A stretch of 64,000 bases of DNA from Pseudomonas khavaziana (GCF_019145205.1 NZ_JAHSTT010000005.1:456518-520517), one strand, 5' to 3'; counted from the first letter of the stretch, positions 35,571 to 45,085 are shown. Numbers and translations: made by a program. Notes: a model not told the origin generated them from the letters alone.

Positions 35571-36260
35571 ATGTTGAAAGGCTACGGGGCCGTTATCCTC
35601 GATGGCGCATGGTTGACGCTTCAGCTCGCCTTGTCGTCCATGGCCTTGGCCATTGTTCTGGGTCTGATCGGGGTCGCGTTACGCCTGTCGCCGGTGCGCT
35701 GGCTGGCTTGGCTGGGTGACTTGTACTCCACGGTGATCCGCGGGATACCCGACCTGGTGCTGATCCTGCTGATTTTCTATGGCGGCCAGGACTTGCTTAA
35801 CCGCGTCGCGCCGCTACTGGGCTTTGACGACTATATCGACTTGAACCCCCTGGCCGCCGGTATCGGCACCCTGGGTTTCATCTTCGGCGCCTATCTTTCG
35901 GAAACCTTCCGTGGCGCCTTCATGGCCATTCCCAAGGGCCAGGCCGAAGCCGGCCTGGCGTATGGCATGAGCAGCTTCCAGGTGTTTTTCCGGGTGATGG
36001 TGCCGCAGATGATTCGGCTGGCGATCCCCGGGTTTACCAACAACTGGCTGGTATTGACCAAGGCCACCGCGCTGATTTCGGTGGTGGGTTTGCAAGACAT
36101 GATGTTCAAGGCCAAGCAGGCGGCAGATGCCACCCGCGAGCCTTTTACCTTCTTCCTCGCAGTGGCGGCGATGTACCTGGTGATCACCAGCGTGTCGTTG
36201 CTGGCCTTGCGTTACCTCGAGAAGCGCTACTCGGTAGGCGTAAGGGCGGCTGATCTATGA
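35571..36260 (+). CDS. aotQ: Arginine/ornithine ABC transporter permease AotQ
   Basis: A 229-residue HisQ-type permease with about five membrane helices. The EAA loop reads EAGLAYGMSSFQVFFRVMVP. It pairs with AotM to form the channel. GAGGACCTG lies upstream of ATG 35571. The stop overlaps the aotM start (ATGA). Confidence 0.93.
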   Translation: MLKGYGAVILDGAWLTLQLALSSMALAIVLGLIGVALRLSPVRWLAWLGDLYSTVIRGIPDLVLILLIFYGGQDLLNRVAPLLGFDDYIDLNPLAAGIGTLGFIFGAYLSETFRGAFMAIPKGQAEAGLAYGMSSFQVFFRVMVPQMIRLAIPGFTNNWLVLTKATALISVVGLQDMMFKAKQAADATREPFTFFLAVAAMYLVITSVSLLALRYLEKRYSVGVRAADL

Positions 36261-36955
36261 TCTTCGACTACAACGTCATCTGGGAGGCCATGCCGCTGTA
36301 CGTTGGCGGCTTGCTGACCACCCTGAAACTGCTGGCCATCTCGCTGTTCTTCGGTTTGCTCGCGGCCTTGCCCCTGGGCCTGATGCGGGTGTCCAAGCAG
36401 CCGATCGTCAACGGCGCGGCCTGGCTCTACACCTACGTGATTCGCGGCACGCCGATGCTGGTGCAGCTGTTTTTGATCTACTACGGCCTGGCCCAGTTCG
36501 AAGCGGTACGCGAGAGCTTCCTGTGGCCGCTGTTGTCCAGCGCGACCTTCTGCGCGTGCCTGGCCTTTGCGATCAACACCAGCGCCTACACTGCCGAGAT
36601 CATTGCCGGCAGCCTCAAGGCCACGCCTAACGGTGAGATCGAAGCGGCCAAGGCGATGGGTATGTCGCGCTACAAACTGTACCGCCGGATCCTGCTGCCG
36701 TCGGCCCTGCGCCGCGCGCTGCCGCAGTACAGCAACGAAGTGATCATGATGCTGCAGACCACCAGCCTGGCCTCCATCGTGACCCTGATCGACATCACCG
36801 GTGCCGCGCGCACGGTGAACGCCCAGTACTACCTGCCGTTTGAAGCCTATATCACCGCTGGTGTGTTCTACCTGTGCCTGACCTTTATCCTGGTGCGCCT
36901 GTTCAAGTTGGCCGAGCGCCGCTGGCTGAGCTACCTGGCTCCACGGAAGCACTGA
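36257..36955 (+). CDS. aotM: Arginine/ornithine ABC transporter permease AotM
   Basis: A 232-residue HisM-type permease, second channel half. The EAA loop reads EAAKAMGMSRYKLYRRILLP. About five membrane helices. It overlaps aotQ by four bases and is followed after one base by the AstE-like gene, so translation of all three is coupled. Confidence 0.93.
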   Translation: MIFDYNVIWEAMPLYVGGLLTTLKLLAISLFFGLLAALPLGLMRVSKQPIVNGAAWLYTYVIRGTPMLVQLFLIYYGLAQFEAVRESFLWPLLSSATFCACLAFAINTSAYTAEIIAGSLKATPNGEIEAAKAMGMSRYKLYRRILLPSALRRALPQYSNEVIMMLQTTSLASIVTLIDITGAARTVNAQYYLPFEAYITAGVFYLCLTFILVRLFKLAERRWLSYLAPRKH

Positions 36956-36956
36956 T

Positions 36957-38069
36957 ATGGAACGTATTGATCATCTGTTGCCCTGGGGCCACCTGGGCTG
37001 CGAGCGCCAGCTGAGCGTGTTCCGCTTCGGCAGTGGCGAGCGCAAGGCCTATATCCAGGCCAGCCTGCATGCCGATGAGTTGCCGGGTATGCGCGCCGCC
37101 TGGGAGCTGAAAAAACGCCTCACAGAGCTGGAACAGCAGGGCGCCCTTAACGGCGTGATCGAGTTGGTGCCGGTGGCAAACCCGATGGGCCTTGGCCAGT
37201 TGTTGCAGGGCAGCCACCAGGGGCGTTTCGAGGTAGGCAGCGGCAAGAACTTCAATCGCGACTTCGTTGAGTTGAGTGAGCCGGTCGGCGCATTGCTGCA
37301 AGGCAAACTGGGTGACGACCCACACGCCAACGTGCGCATGATCCGCCAGGCCATGAGCGATACGCTCAGCGCCTTGCCCGAGCCGAGCAGCCAATTGCAG
37401 GGCATGCAGCGCATCCTGCTCAGCCACGCCTGTACCGCTGACATAGTGCTCGACCTGCATTGCGACGCCGAAGCGGCGTTGCACATGTACGCGCTGCCCC
37501 AGCACTGGCCGCAGTGGCGCTCGTTGTCGGCACATTTGAATGTAAAGGTCGGCCTGCTGGCGGAAGATTCCGGTGGCAGCTCGTTTGATGAGGCGTGCTC
37601 GTTGCCTTGGCTGCGTTTGTCCCGGGCGTTCCCCGAGGCGCAGATTCCGTTGGCGTGCCTGGCCACGACCTTGGAACTGGGCGGCCAGGCCGACACCGGG
37701 CGCGATGAAGCCATCTTCCACGCCGAAGGCATCCTGGCGTTTCTCGCCGAACAGGGGCTGATCAAGGGAGAGTGGCCTGCGCCGCAACACGAACCCTGTG
37801 AAGGCGTGCCCTTCGAAGGCACCGAATTGCTCTTTGCACCCCACGCCGGGGTGATCAGCTACCTGCGCAAGGCCGGTGACTGGGTGGAAAGTGGCGAGCC
37901 GATTTTTGAAGTGATTGATCCCCTGGAAGACCGCGTCAGCATTATCTGCGCTGGCACCTCGGGGGTGTTGTTTGCCGTTGAACGGCTACGTTATGCCCAA
38001 GCGGGTTTCTGGCTGGCCAAGGTGGCGGGGCGCGAAGCGCTGCGTCACGGGCGCTTGCTCAACGACTGA
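36957..38069 (+). CDS. Succinylglutamate desuccinylase/aspartoacylase-family protein in the aot operon
   Basis: A 370-residue zinc-dependent M14/AstE-AspA family enzyme. Zinc ligands are visible as SLHADELPGMRAAW (H-x2-E) and IVLDLHCDAEAALHMY (His); GSGKNFNRDFVEL carries the conserved substrate-binding Arg residues. The C-terminal ~80 residues form a biotinyl-like barrel (FAPHAGVISYLRKAGDWV), as in some family members. It corresponds in position to PA0891 of the P. aeruginosa aot operon. Substrate unknown; it may free arginine or ornithine from an N-acyl or conjugated form brought in by Aot. Confidence 0.85.
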   Translation: MERIDHLLPWGHLGCERQLSVFRFGSGERKAYIQASLHADELPGMRAAWELKKRLTELEQQGALNGVIELVPVANPMGLGQLLQGSHQGRFEVGSGKNFNRDFVELSEPVGALLQGKLGDDPHANVRMIRQAMSDTLSALPEPSSQLQGMQRILLSHACTADIVLDLHCDAEAALHMYALPQHWPQWRSLSAHLNVKVGLLAEDSGGSSFDEACSLPWLRLSRAFPEAQIPLACLATTLELGGQADTGRDEAIFHAEGILAFLAEQGLIKGEWPAPQHEPCEGVPFEGTELLFAPHAGVISYLRKAGDWVESGEPIFEVIDPLEDRVSIICAGTSGVLFAVERLRYAQAGFWLAKVAGREALRHGRLLND

Positions 38070-38096
38070 CCACCTGTTTTTGTGAGAACCGACCGC

Positions 38097-38861
38097 ATGT
38101 ACAAACTTGAAGTCCAAGACCTGCATAAACGCTATGGCAGTCATGAAGTGCTCAAAGGGGTGTCCCTGGCCGCCGCGGCCGGTGATGTGATCAGCATCAT
38201 CGGCTCCAGTGGTTCGGGCAAAAGTACCTTTTTGCGCTGCATCAACCTGCTGGAGCAGCCCCATGCCGGCAAGATTCTGCTCAATAACGAAGAGCTGAAA
38301 CTGGTGGCCAATAAGGACGGCGCGATGAAGGCAGCCGACCCCAAGCAACTGCAACGCATGCGTTCGCGCCTCTCCATGGTGTTCCAGCATTTCAACCTGT
38401 GGTCGCACATGACCGCGCTTGAAAACGTGATGGAAGCGCCAGTGCATGTGCTCGGCATGTCGAAGAAAGACGCCCGTGAAAAAGCCGAACACTATCTGGC
38501 CAAGGTCGGTGTAGGCCATCGCAAGGATGCGTTCCCTGGGCATATGTCCGGCGGCGAGCAACAGCGCGTGGCGATCGCCCGTGCCCTGGCGATGGAGCCG
38601 GAGGTGATGCTGTTCGACGAGCCGACCTCGGCGCTCGACCCTGAGTTGGTGGGCGAAGTGCTCAAGGTCATGCAGGACCTGGCCCAGGAAGGCCGCACCA
38701 TGGTGGTGGTGACCCATGAGATGGGCTTTGCCCGTGAAGTGTCGAACCAGTTGGTGTTCTTGCACAAAGGCATTGTTGAAGAGCGCGGCAATCCGCGGGA
38801 AGTGCTGGTCAATCCCCAGTCCGAGCGTCTCCAGCAGTTCCTCTCCGGTAGCTTGAAATAA
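38097..38861 (+). CDS. aotP: Arginine/ornithine ABC transporter ATP-binding protein AotP
   Basis: A 254-residue HisP-type ATPase. Walker A GSSGSGKST, signature [17 protein letters not shown] and Walker [15 protein letters not shown] are intact. Start at ATG 38097 (MYKLEVQDLHKRYG); an in-frame GTG lies 15 bp upstream. Last transporter gene of the aot operon; a REPIN separates it from argR. Confidence 0.93.
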   Translation: MYKLEVQDLHKRYGSHEVLKGVSLAAAAGDVISIIGSSGSGKSTFLRCINLLEQPHAGKILLNNEELKLVANKDGAMKAADPKQLQRMRSRLSMVFQHFNLWSHMTALENVMEAPVHVLGMSKKDAREKAEHYLAKVGVGHRKDAFPGHMSGGEQQRVAIARALAMEPEVMLFDEPTSALDPELVGEVLKVMQDLAQEGRTMVVVTHEMGFAREVSNQLVFLHKGIVEERGNPREVLVNPQSERLQQFLSGSLK

Positions 38862-38882
38862 TCAAGACTGCCACTCAACCCC

Positions 38883-38982
38883 TGTAGGAGCGAGCTTGCT
38901 CGCGAAGATCGTCAACGATAACGCGGGAAGCCTGATACCCGGCGGCGTTCTAAGGTTTTTCGCGAGCAAGCTCGCTCCTACA
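38883..38982. repeat. REPIN, TGTAGGAGCGAGC class
   Basis: Inverted arms (38883-38909 and 38956-38982) read TGTAGGAGCGAGCTTGCTCG toward the centre and its complement, between aotP and argR. It could modulate read-through into argR. Confidence 0.85.
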
Positions 38983-39079
38983 GGAGAGCAGGTCTTCATT
39001 GTTTTTGAGATTTGTGTTGGTTTACGGGCTAGCATTGGCCCACGGCTTCTTTCACTGTTTTCGCTTCGGATAGCACTCC

Positions 39080-40060
39080 ATGACCGCCCACAAAATTGGT
39101 TTCCTGATTTGGCCCAGCACAAAAGCACTCACGCTTGCGCTGGCTGAGGAGGCCTTGCGCGTTGCCCAGCGGGTGCATCCGGACGTGGTCTACGAGCTGT
39201 CGTTCCTGCTCGCCGAGCCGGCCGCCCCAGGGGCCTGGCAACTGCCCGGCGAGCCATGGGCCGGTAAGCTCGAGGGCTTCCAGAAGCTGTTCCTGCTGGC
39301 GGACGAACCCCCTACCGTCATTGCGTCCCAACTCGGCACTGCACTCAAGCAGCTTGTCCGTGCCGGGTGTGTGATCGGTGGTTTGTCTGCCGGTGTCTAC
39401 CCGCTGGCCCAGCTGGGTTTGCTCGACGGCTACCGCGCCGCCGTGCACTGGCGCTGGCAGGACGATTTTGCCGAGCGCTTCCCCAAGGTCATCGCTACCA
39501 GCCATCTGTTCGACTGGGACCGTGATCGCCTTACTGCCTGCGGTGGCATGTCGGTGCTTGACCTGCTGCTTGCGGTGCTGGCCCGTGACCACGGCGCCGA
39601 GTTGGCCGGTGCGGTGTCGGAAGAACTGGTAGTGGAGCGCATCCGTGAGGGCGGCGAGCGCCAGCGCATTCCGCTGCAAAACCGCCTGGGTTCCAGCCAT
39701 CCGAAGCTGACCCAGGCAGTGCTGCTGATGGAGGCGAATATCGAAGAGCCGTTGACCACCGACGAAATCGCCCAGCACGTATGTGTATCGCGACGACAAC
39801 TTGAACGGATCTTCAAGCAATACCTCAATCGCGTCCCCAGTCAGTACTACCTGGAGCTGCGCCTGAACAAGGCCCGCCAGATGCTGATGCAAACCAGCAA
39901 GTCGATCATCCAGATCGGCCTGTCCTGTGGCTTCTCTTCGGGGCCGCACTTCTCCAGCGCCTATCGCAATTTCTTCGGCGCCACCCCGCGTGAAGATCGT
40001 AACCAACGCCGCAGCAGCAGCCCCTTCGAACTGTCCTCGGTGCCTTCCGAGCGCGGTTGA
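39080..40060 (+). CDS. argR: AraC-family arginine regulator ArgR
   Basis: A 326-residue regulator of the Pseudomonas ArgR type, unrelated to E. coli ArgR. The N-terminal ~190 residues form a DJ-1/GATase-1-like sensor (IGFLIWPSTKALTLALAEEA; GGLSAGVYPLAQLGLL; CGGMSVLDLLLAVLARDHGA). The C-terminal AraC domain holds two HTH units (EIAQHVCVSRRQLERIF and IIQIGLSCGFSSGPHFSSAY). In P. aeruginosa it activates aot and aru operons in response to arginine. Its TGA ends one base before the stop of the convergent LRR gene. Confidence 0.95.
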   Translation: MTAHKIGFLIWPSTKALTLALAEEALRVAQRVHPDVVYELSFLLAEPAAPGAWQLPGEPWAGKLEGFQKLFLLADEPPTVIASQLGTALKQLVRAGCVIGGLSAGVYPLAQLGLLDGYRAAVHWRWQDDFAERFPKVIATSHLFDWDRDRLTACGGMSVLDLLLAVLARDHGAELAGAVSEELVVERIREGGERQRIPLQNRLGSSHPKLTQAVLLMEANIEEPLTTDEIAQHVCVSRRQLERIFKQYLNRVPSQYYLELRLNKARQMLMQTSKSIIQIGLSCGFSSGPHFSSAYRNFFGATPREDRNQRRSSSPFELSSVPSERG

Positions 40061-43000
40061 TCACTCCTCCATCGGCGGCGGTGTTTCTACCACCAGGGGC
40101 ACGCCTTGCGCGTCGACGGTGGCTTCTGTCACTTGAAAGTCTATGCCAGTGCGCACGTAGTGCTGTCGCAGATAATCCAGGCTCTGGGGCGACAAGGGGT
40201 TGCCGCTGAAATCACAGTCTTCACTGTAGGGTGTGGTCGACTCCAGCAGATCGGCCGGAATTTCGCTGATCAGGTTATTGCTCAGGTCTATCGTATGCAG
40301 CTCGGGGAGTTGGAATAGCCCGTGTGGCACTTCGTTGATCTGCGTGTTGCCCAGGTAGAGCGCGCCCAAGTGGTTGAGCCCACTGACATTCGGGGCGACC
40401 ACCAGCCGGTTGTTTCGCAGGCTCAGAAACCCCAGGTTGGGTACGTTATCCAGCACGTTTACGTCCGTCGGGGTCAGGGTGACCTCGCAGTGCTCAAGGC
40501 TCAGGGTGGTGAGCCCGGGCATTTGGCCAACGGCGTCGGGGATCTTGCCCAGGGTGCACCGGCTGAGTATCAGGGTTTGCAGTTTGGGGAAGCAGCGCAG
40601 GGTTCCGTCGACACCATTGGTAAGGCCGTTGCCGATGAGTTCCAGGGAGGTCACATGATCAAACCGGGCGTGCAATTGCGGCAGTGGGCCCATGGTGCTG
40701 GTCTCGATCACCACTGCGTGGGTGAATTGCTCCTCCAGGTTTTCCTCGTCCTGTTCGCTTTCGCGGCGCCAGGCATCTTCCAGCAAGCTTTTGAAGCGTC
40801 GGCGCGCCAGTTGCTCCTCGGCGGCGGTTTGTTCGTCGAGGCTGATGTCCAGGATTGGGTGGCGAGCCGGTACGTCCAGGGCCCACTGCTGCAGGTCGGT
40901 GTCCAGTTGCGCGTATTCGGCTTCCAGGCGGGCCAGGGCAGGGGCGATGTCGGCCATGGTCCCGGGCAGGCGAAAGAGAAAGTGATCGGCTTCGGCCTCG
41001 AGAAAGGTCGGGTACAACTGCAGGACCCTGGCGCGCTCCGCGCTGGGCGCCTGAGCGGTGAATGACTCATTGTAGTTCTGGGCATAGCGCTTGATCTGTT
41101 CCAGGGCCGGCGGTTTCAGCTCGTTGCCGGACAGATCGAAACCATGTGCGATGTCGGGCGTCAGGCTGAACAGGCCCAGGGGCAATTCGGTGATGCGGTT
41201 GTTGTTCAGCCACGCGGCCTTCAGACGAGGGCGGCTCAGCAGGCCGTTGGGCAAGCGCTCGATCTGTGTGTTTGATAAGTCCAGCAGTGTCAGGTCGGGC
41301 ATGCCCTCGACATCCGGTATCAAACCCAGGGGGTTTTGGTGCAGATCCAGCGAATTCAAACCCTTCATCGCGTTCAACTGCGCATGGCTTTGCCCGGTCA
41401 GGGTTATGTTGCAGTCGTCCAGAGTCAGGCTGTTCAGCCTGGGCATTGTGAAGATCGGGGGCGGCAGGTCGCCAAGTGGGATATTGCGCAGTTCCAGGCT
41501 GCGCAGCCAGGGGAAATTGCGCAAGAGAGTTTCGACGCCTTCCAGGCCGCTGCCGCCGGCCACCGATAGCAGTGACACATGACGAAAGGCTGTGCCCAGT
41601 TCGGGCAGGCTGGTTAATAGCGGGGCGTGAAGCCTCAGCGTAAAACCGTCCAGCTCGGTGTTCATGAAGTAGTCATCCCGCTCGGTTTCCCGGCGCCAGC
41701 ATTGTTCCAGCTGGTCGGCGATCAGACGGCGCGTATGGGTTTCGTAATAGCGTTGCTCGGCAGGCAGATGCGTCGGGATGGCGGCCTGCCACGCCTGCAG
41801 GTTGTTGCGCAGCGTCTGGCGCTCTGCGCGCAGCAGGCCGAGTTGGTTGGGGGCTCCGCCTGGCAGAGATTGCATATGTTCGAGCACGGCCTGTATCTGG
41901 TCATCGTCCAGTTGAGGAAACAGCTCGCGCAATCGTTCGGCGGCTGTGGGCAACCTGTCGCCCAGGGCGGGCTGGGCGCGATAGCCGTCCATACCGCCCA
42001 GCAGCTTCATGGTCTGCGGGTCATAGTAAGGTTTGCGCACGGGGTCGGCGGCAAGCAGCTCGCGCAGTGTGTTCCGCATGATGGGATGGCGCAGGAGGCG
42101 CTCGCGCAGTCGTGAACCGGAGCCTGATTCTATCCGGATGGTATTGCGCTGGGCCTCTGGCAGGGCGCTCAGGATGGCCGCGTACAGGTCGGACGGAGGT
42201 GACAACGCGTCGCTGCCGTTGTAGGGCGTGTATTGGCCATTATCGTTGCGTACCAGGGTGCGTACTTGCGACGCCTCGGGGTCGCCGATGCGGTCGCGCA
42301 CGGGGCCATCGACGCTGTAGTTGCGTACCTCCAGGCGCAATGACTGCAACCCTCCCGGCAGTTGGGTCAAGGAGTGCAAGGCCAGGCGCTCGCTGTCCCA
42401 GGTCGAGGCGCCGAAGTGCAAGGCTTCGAAAGCACGGCACACCCGCACTTCGGCCTGCGCACTGCGTGCCAGTAGCCGGAGGCGCAATGGCGTTTGCTGG
42501 TTGCCCAGCGCTTGCAGCTCTTCGACGGTAGCGTTCTCCAGCAGGGCTTGCGCGACTTTAGCGGGCAGCCCAGGGGCGGCATCGATCAGGCGCTGGACTC
42601 GTGGGTTATGAGTGGCTTGCAGGGTGCCGTAGTGGGACTCGAACAGCCCCGCACGTTTCTCCTTGGCGGTGGCCGCGAGCTTCTTGCGCAGATGGCTGGC
42701 GCGTGTCTCCAGGCTCAGGCTTGTATCGCCAACAGGGGCACCGTAGGCCTCGGCGGCGTCCTGGGCAGGCAAGTGCTTGAGGATGGCCTTGAGCAGGTCA
42801 CCGTTGTTCAACTGGCTTTCAGGAATGCGGATGACGGGCATTTGCTCGTCGCCAAAGGTCCAGGCTGTGTTGCCCTGCCCATCGATAAATTGCAGGCAGT
42901 GACGGTGCGGCCAGTCGCCGTAGCTGGTGAGCAATTGCAGGATGGCTTGCGGGTCAACGCGGCCATATTGCGCGGGGTCATCGCTGGCGAGCCGCGTGAT

Positions 43001-45085
43001 CAGGTTTTGAATCTCGCGGTCGACCCGCAGCCGGTCCAGGGTGTCGAGCAGCAGCGCCGGAGGTGCTTCGCCGTTGACGTGCATTTTGCGCAGCACGTCC
43101 GGGTCTACACCACTGATGTTCAGCGCCAGGGCCTGGTCGGCGTCACTGAGCCCATCCACCGGATGGCCCAGGCGCTGCAGCAGGGTTTTTTGGTCCCACC
43201 GCAACGGGGCTTCCAGTTCTGTGTGCCAGGCGCCGTGGCCGTTGTGGCGTACCCACGGGCGATAGGCTTCGGGGCGGGACGGGTGTTGCAGATGCAGCGT
43301 GGAAGACACCGGGTCTTTTTCCACCGCATAGATTTTTCCATCCAGCGCCAGCAGCTTCTTGCGCTGGTAGGGGTACAGCCCAGTCGGCTCGCGGTAGCTG
43401 CCAGGCGGCACGCTGATGGCGTGTTCGTAGGTACTGAGGTCGGGTTTCCAGTAACGGACCTGGCCCTTGGGCAGTCGCACTGGCGTAAAGCGGTCAATGA
43501 AGGCGATGACGCTCTGGGGCAGGGCCTTGCGAAACTCAGTGATGGCGATCTGGCCGCCCACGGCGAAGGCGCCCAATTGCACCAGTGCCTCGACCACTCC
43601 CAATAGGTGCCCTGCAGCCTCGGTGCCCAAGCCTTCGGCCCAGTCGATGACGCCTTCGAACACCTCATCCAGCAGTTGATAAACCATGTAGCCCATCATC
43701 AATTCACCGGCGAAGGGCACGAAGGGGGCGACGATCAACGCGGCCGCATTCAGGATCGAGGACGCGACATTCACGAATGAATCCCACAGCGCCCAGCGCG
43801 CCTTGCGGTCGGCGCTTGCCGTGCTGACGGCGGTGCTGCGCGCGTCGTTGAGTAGTTGATTGAGCCTACGCTGGTACTGATGTCGCCAAAAGTCGCTGCC
43901 GCCAGGGGTCGCGACAAAGCGCACGCGGGGGTTGTCGGTTGGGGTCTGGCGCCAGCTTGGCTGGCTGCTGCCGGCCTCGGGCGGATGCCAGGTGACCTGG
44001 CCGAGCAGTTGGCTGAGGTTGGCGAAGAAATGCCCGCGTTGTTCATGGGGTACAAACCGGCTGAAAAAGCGTTGGTACTGTTCATCGCGCAGTTGGCGCA
44101 CCAGTTCTTTTTGCATCGCCTGGGACGAGGAGTATTCCTTGATCGGATGCTCGGGGTCGCCCGGCACATACGCCACCACCCGCGTCGCCGTGCGCGAGAG
44201 CTCAAGGTCAGGGGCGAACACGATGATGCCGGGCAGGCTTGCATCCATCAGTTTCAGATCGTGGTAGCGCAGCAATTGGCCGTTCAGGCGTAGCCCGCTC
44301 ACGCCGTCGAGCAGGCCTTGGATCAGGCGCTGGTAGCCGGGCTGGATGTCACCTGTGATCAATGCCCATTGCAGGGCGGCCTGCAGTTGGGCTTTCTGGC
44401 TGCGTTCGACTTTCAGGCGCAAGGCGGCTTCGGCCACCGGTTCGTTCAAGCCCAATTGTTCTCGCAGGTAAACCGCATACAGGGCACCGATGTCGAGATC
44501 CCGGCACAACTGGATGAAGGCGCTGATCGACAGTACGCGCTTGATGGCCGGCAAGGTGTCGAAGTGGCCTCTGGCATCAGGGCGGGTGATAAAGGTCGAA
44601 ACGGCTTCATGGGCGTCGGCCTGGGTTTCCTTGTGTTCGAAGTTGTGCAGCGCAGCGTCCAGCAGGGACACGGTCCAGGTGCGGGCGGCCCCCGAACGGA
44701 TGGGAAAGCCGGGAATGGTCTGCGGGATGTACAGGCGCAGGAAGGTTTCGCGTACATCCAGCTCCAGGCCGAATTGGGTCTTGAGGGCCAGGGTGAGAAT
44801 CGGCTCGGCAAAGTCCTTGGCGCTCAACAGGCCGGCCAGTGCTTTTTCAACGCTGTTTTGCGCCTCCCAGTGAGCGGTGGCCAGCTGCTTGAGCTCGTCC
44901 TGGCTGACCAAGGAGGCGTCGCGCAATGCTGGCGGCAGGCTTGGAGGCACCAGCCCCAGTGCTTCGCGACGGCGTAGAGAGGTCTCGCCCAGCCAGCGCG
45001 GAATCGCATTTATCAGCGGTTCATAGTGGCTGTCGGGCTGGGACGAGGGACTGGTGTGCGGAGTAGGTTCTGCAGAGTCAGGCAT
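40061..45085 (-). CDS. Giant DUF6543 (dermonecrotic toxin-like) LRR protein without a NEL domain
   Basis: A 1674-residue protein. Residues ~40-430 resemble the DUF6543/dermonecrotic-toxin N-domain of Pseudomonas LRR effectors. Residues ~438-515 are hydrophobic (AALIVAPFVPFAGELMMGYM...), a possible membrane-insertion stretch. Two homologous modules follow, each with a helical linker ending WRRE and leucine-rich repeats: ~1085-1343 and ~1395-1655. Such proteins normally continue into a NEL E3 ubiquitin ligase with a catalytic Cys; here the frame stops about 20 residues after the last LRR. ATG 45085 has AAGGA upstream. It sits on the opposite strand between argR and aruC. No signal peptide and no secretion genes are nearby. 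Confidence 0.85.
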   Translation of the reverse strand: MPDSAEPTPHTSPSSQPDSHYEPLINAIPRWLGETSLRRREALGLVPPSLPPALRDASLVSQDELKQLATAHWEAQNSVEKALAGLLSAKDFAEPILTLALKTQFGLELDVRETFLRLYIPQTIPGFPIRSGAARTWTVSLLDAALHNFEHKETQADAHEAVSTFITRPDARGHFDTLPAIKRVLSISAFIQLCRDLDIGALYAVYLREQLGLNEPVAEAALRLKVERSQKAQLQAALQWALITGDIQPGYQRLIQGLLDGVSGLRLNGQLLRYHDLKLMDASLPGIIVFAPDLELSRTATRVVAYVPGDPEHPIKEYSSSQAMQKELVRQLRDEQYQRFFSRFVPHEQRGHFFANLSQLLGQVTWHPPEAGSSQPSWRQTPTDNPRVRFVATPGGSDFWRHQYQRRLNQLLNDARSTAVSTASADRKARWALWDSFVNVASSILNAAALIVAPFVPFAGELMMGYMVYQLLDEVFEGVIDWAEGLGTEAAGHLLGVVEALVQLGAFAVGGQIAITEFRKALPQSVIAFIDRFTPVRLPKGQVRYWKPDLSTYEHAISVPPGSYREPTGLYPYQRKKLLALDGKIYAVEKDPVSSTLHLQHPSRPEAYRPWVRHNGHGAWHTELEAPLRWDQKTLLQRLGHPVDGLSDADQALALNISGVDPDVLRKMHVNGEAPPALLLDTLDRLRVDREIQNLITRLASDDPAQYGRVDPQAILQLLTSYGDWPHRHCLQFIDGQGNTAWTFGDEQMPVIRIPESQLNNGDLLKAILKHLPAQDAAEAYGAPVGDTSLSLETRASHLRKKLAATAKEKRAGLFESHYGTLQATHNPRVQRLIDAAPGLPAKVAQALLENATVEELQALGNQQTPLRLRLLARSAQAEVRVCRAFEALHFGASTWDSERLALHSLTQLPGGLQSLRLEVRNYSVDGPVRDRIGDPEASQVRTLVRNDNGQYTPYNGSDALSPPSDLYAAILSALPEAQRNTIRIESGSGSRLRERLLRHPIMRNTLRELLAADPVRKPYYDPQTMKLLGGMDGYRAQPALGDRLPTAAERLRELFPQLDDDQIQAVLEHMQSLPGGAPNQLGLLRAERQTLRNNLQAWQAAIPTHLPAEQRYYETHTRRLIADQLEQCWRRETERDDYFMNTELDGFTLRLHAPLLTSLPELGTAFRHVSLLSVAGGSGLEGVETLLRNFPWLRSLELRNIPLGDLPPPIFTMPRLNSLTLDDCNITLTGQSHAQLNAMKGLNSLDLHQNPLGLIPDVEGMPDLTLLDLSNTQIERLPNGLLSRPRLKAAWLNNNRITELPLGLFSLTPDIAHGFDLSGNELKPPALEQIKRYAQNYNESFTAQAPSAERARVLQLYPTFLEAEADHFLFRLPGTMADIAPALARLEAEYAQLDTDLQQWALDVPARHPILDISLDEQTAAEEQLARRRFKSLLEDAWRRESEQDEENLEEQFTHAVVIETSTMGPLPQLHARFDHVTSLELIGNGLTNGVDGTLRCFPKLQTLILSRCTLGKIPDAVGQMPGLTTLSLEHCEVTLTPTDVNVLDNVPNLGFLSLRNNRLVVAPNVSGLNHLGALYLGNTQINEVPHGLFQLPELHTIDLSNNLISEIPADLLESTTPYSEDCDFSGNPLSPQSLDYLRQHYVRTGIDFQVTEATVDAQGVPLVVETPPPMEE

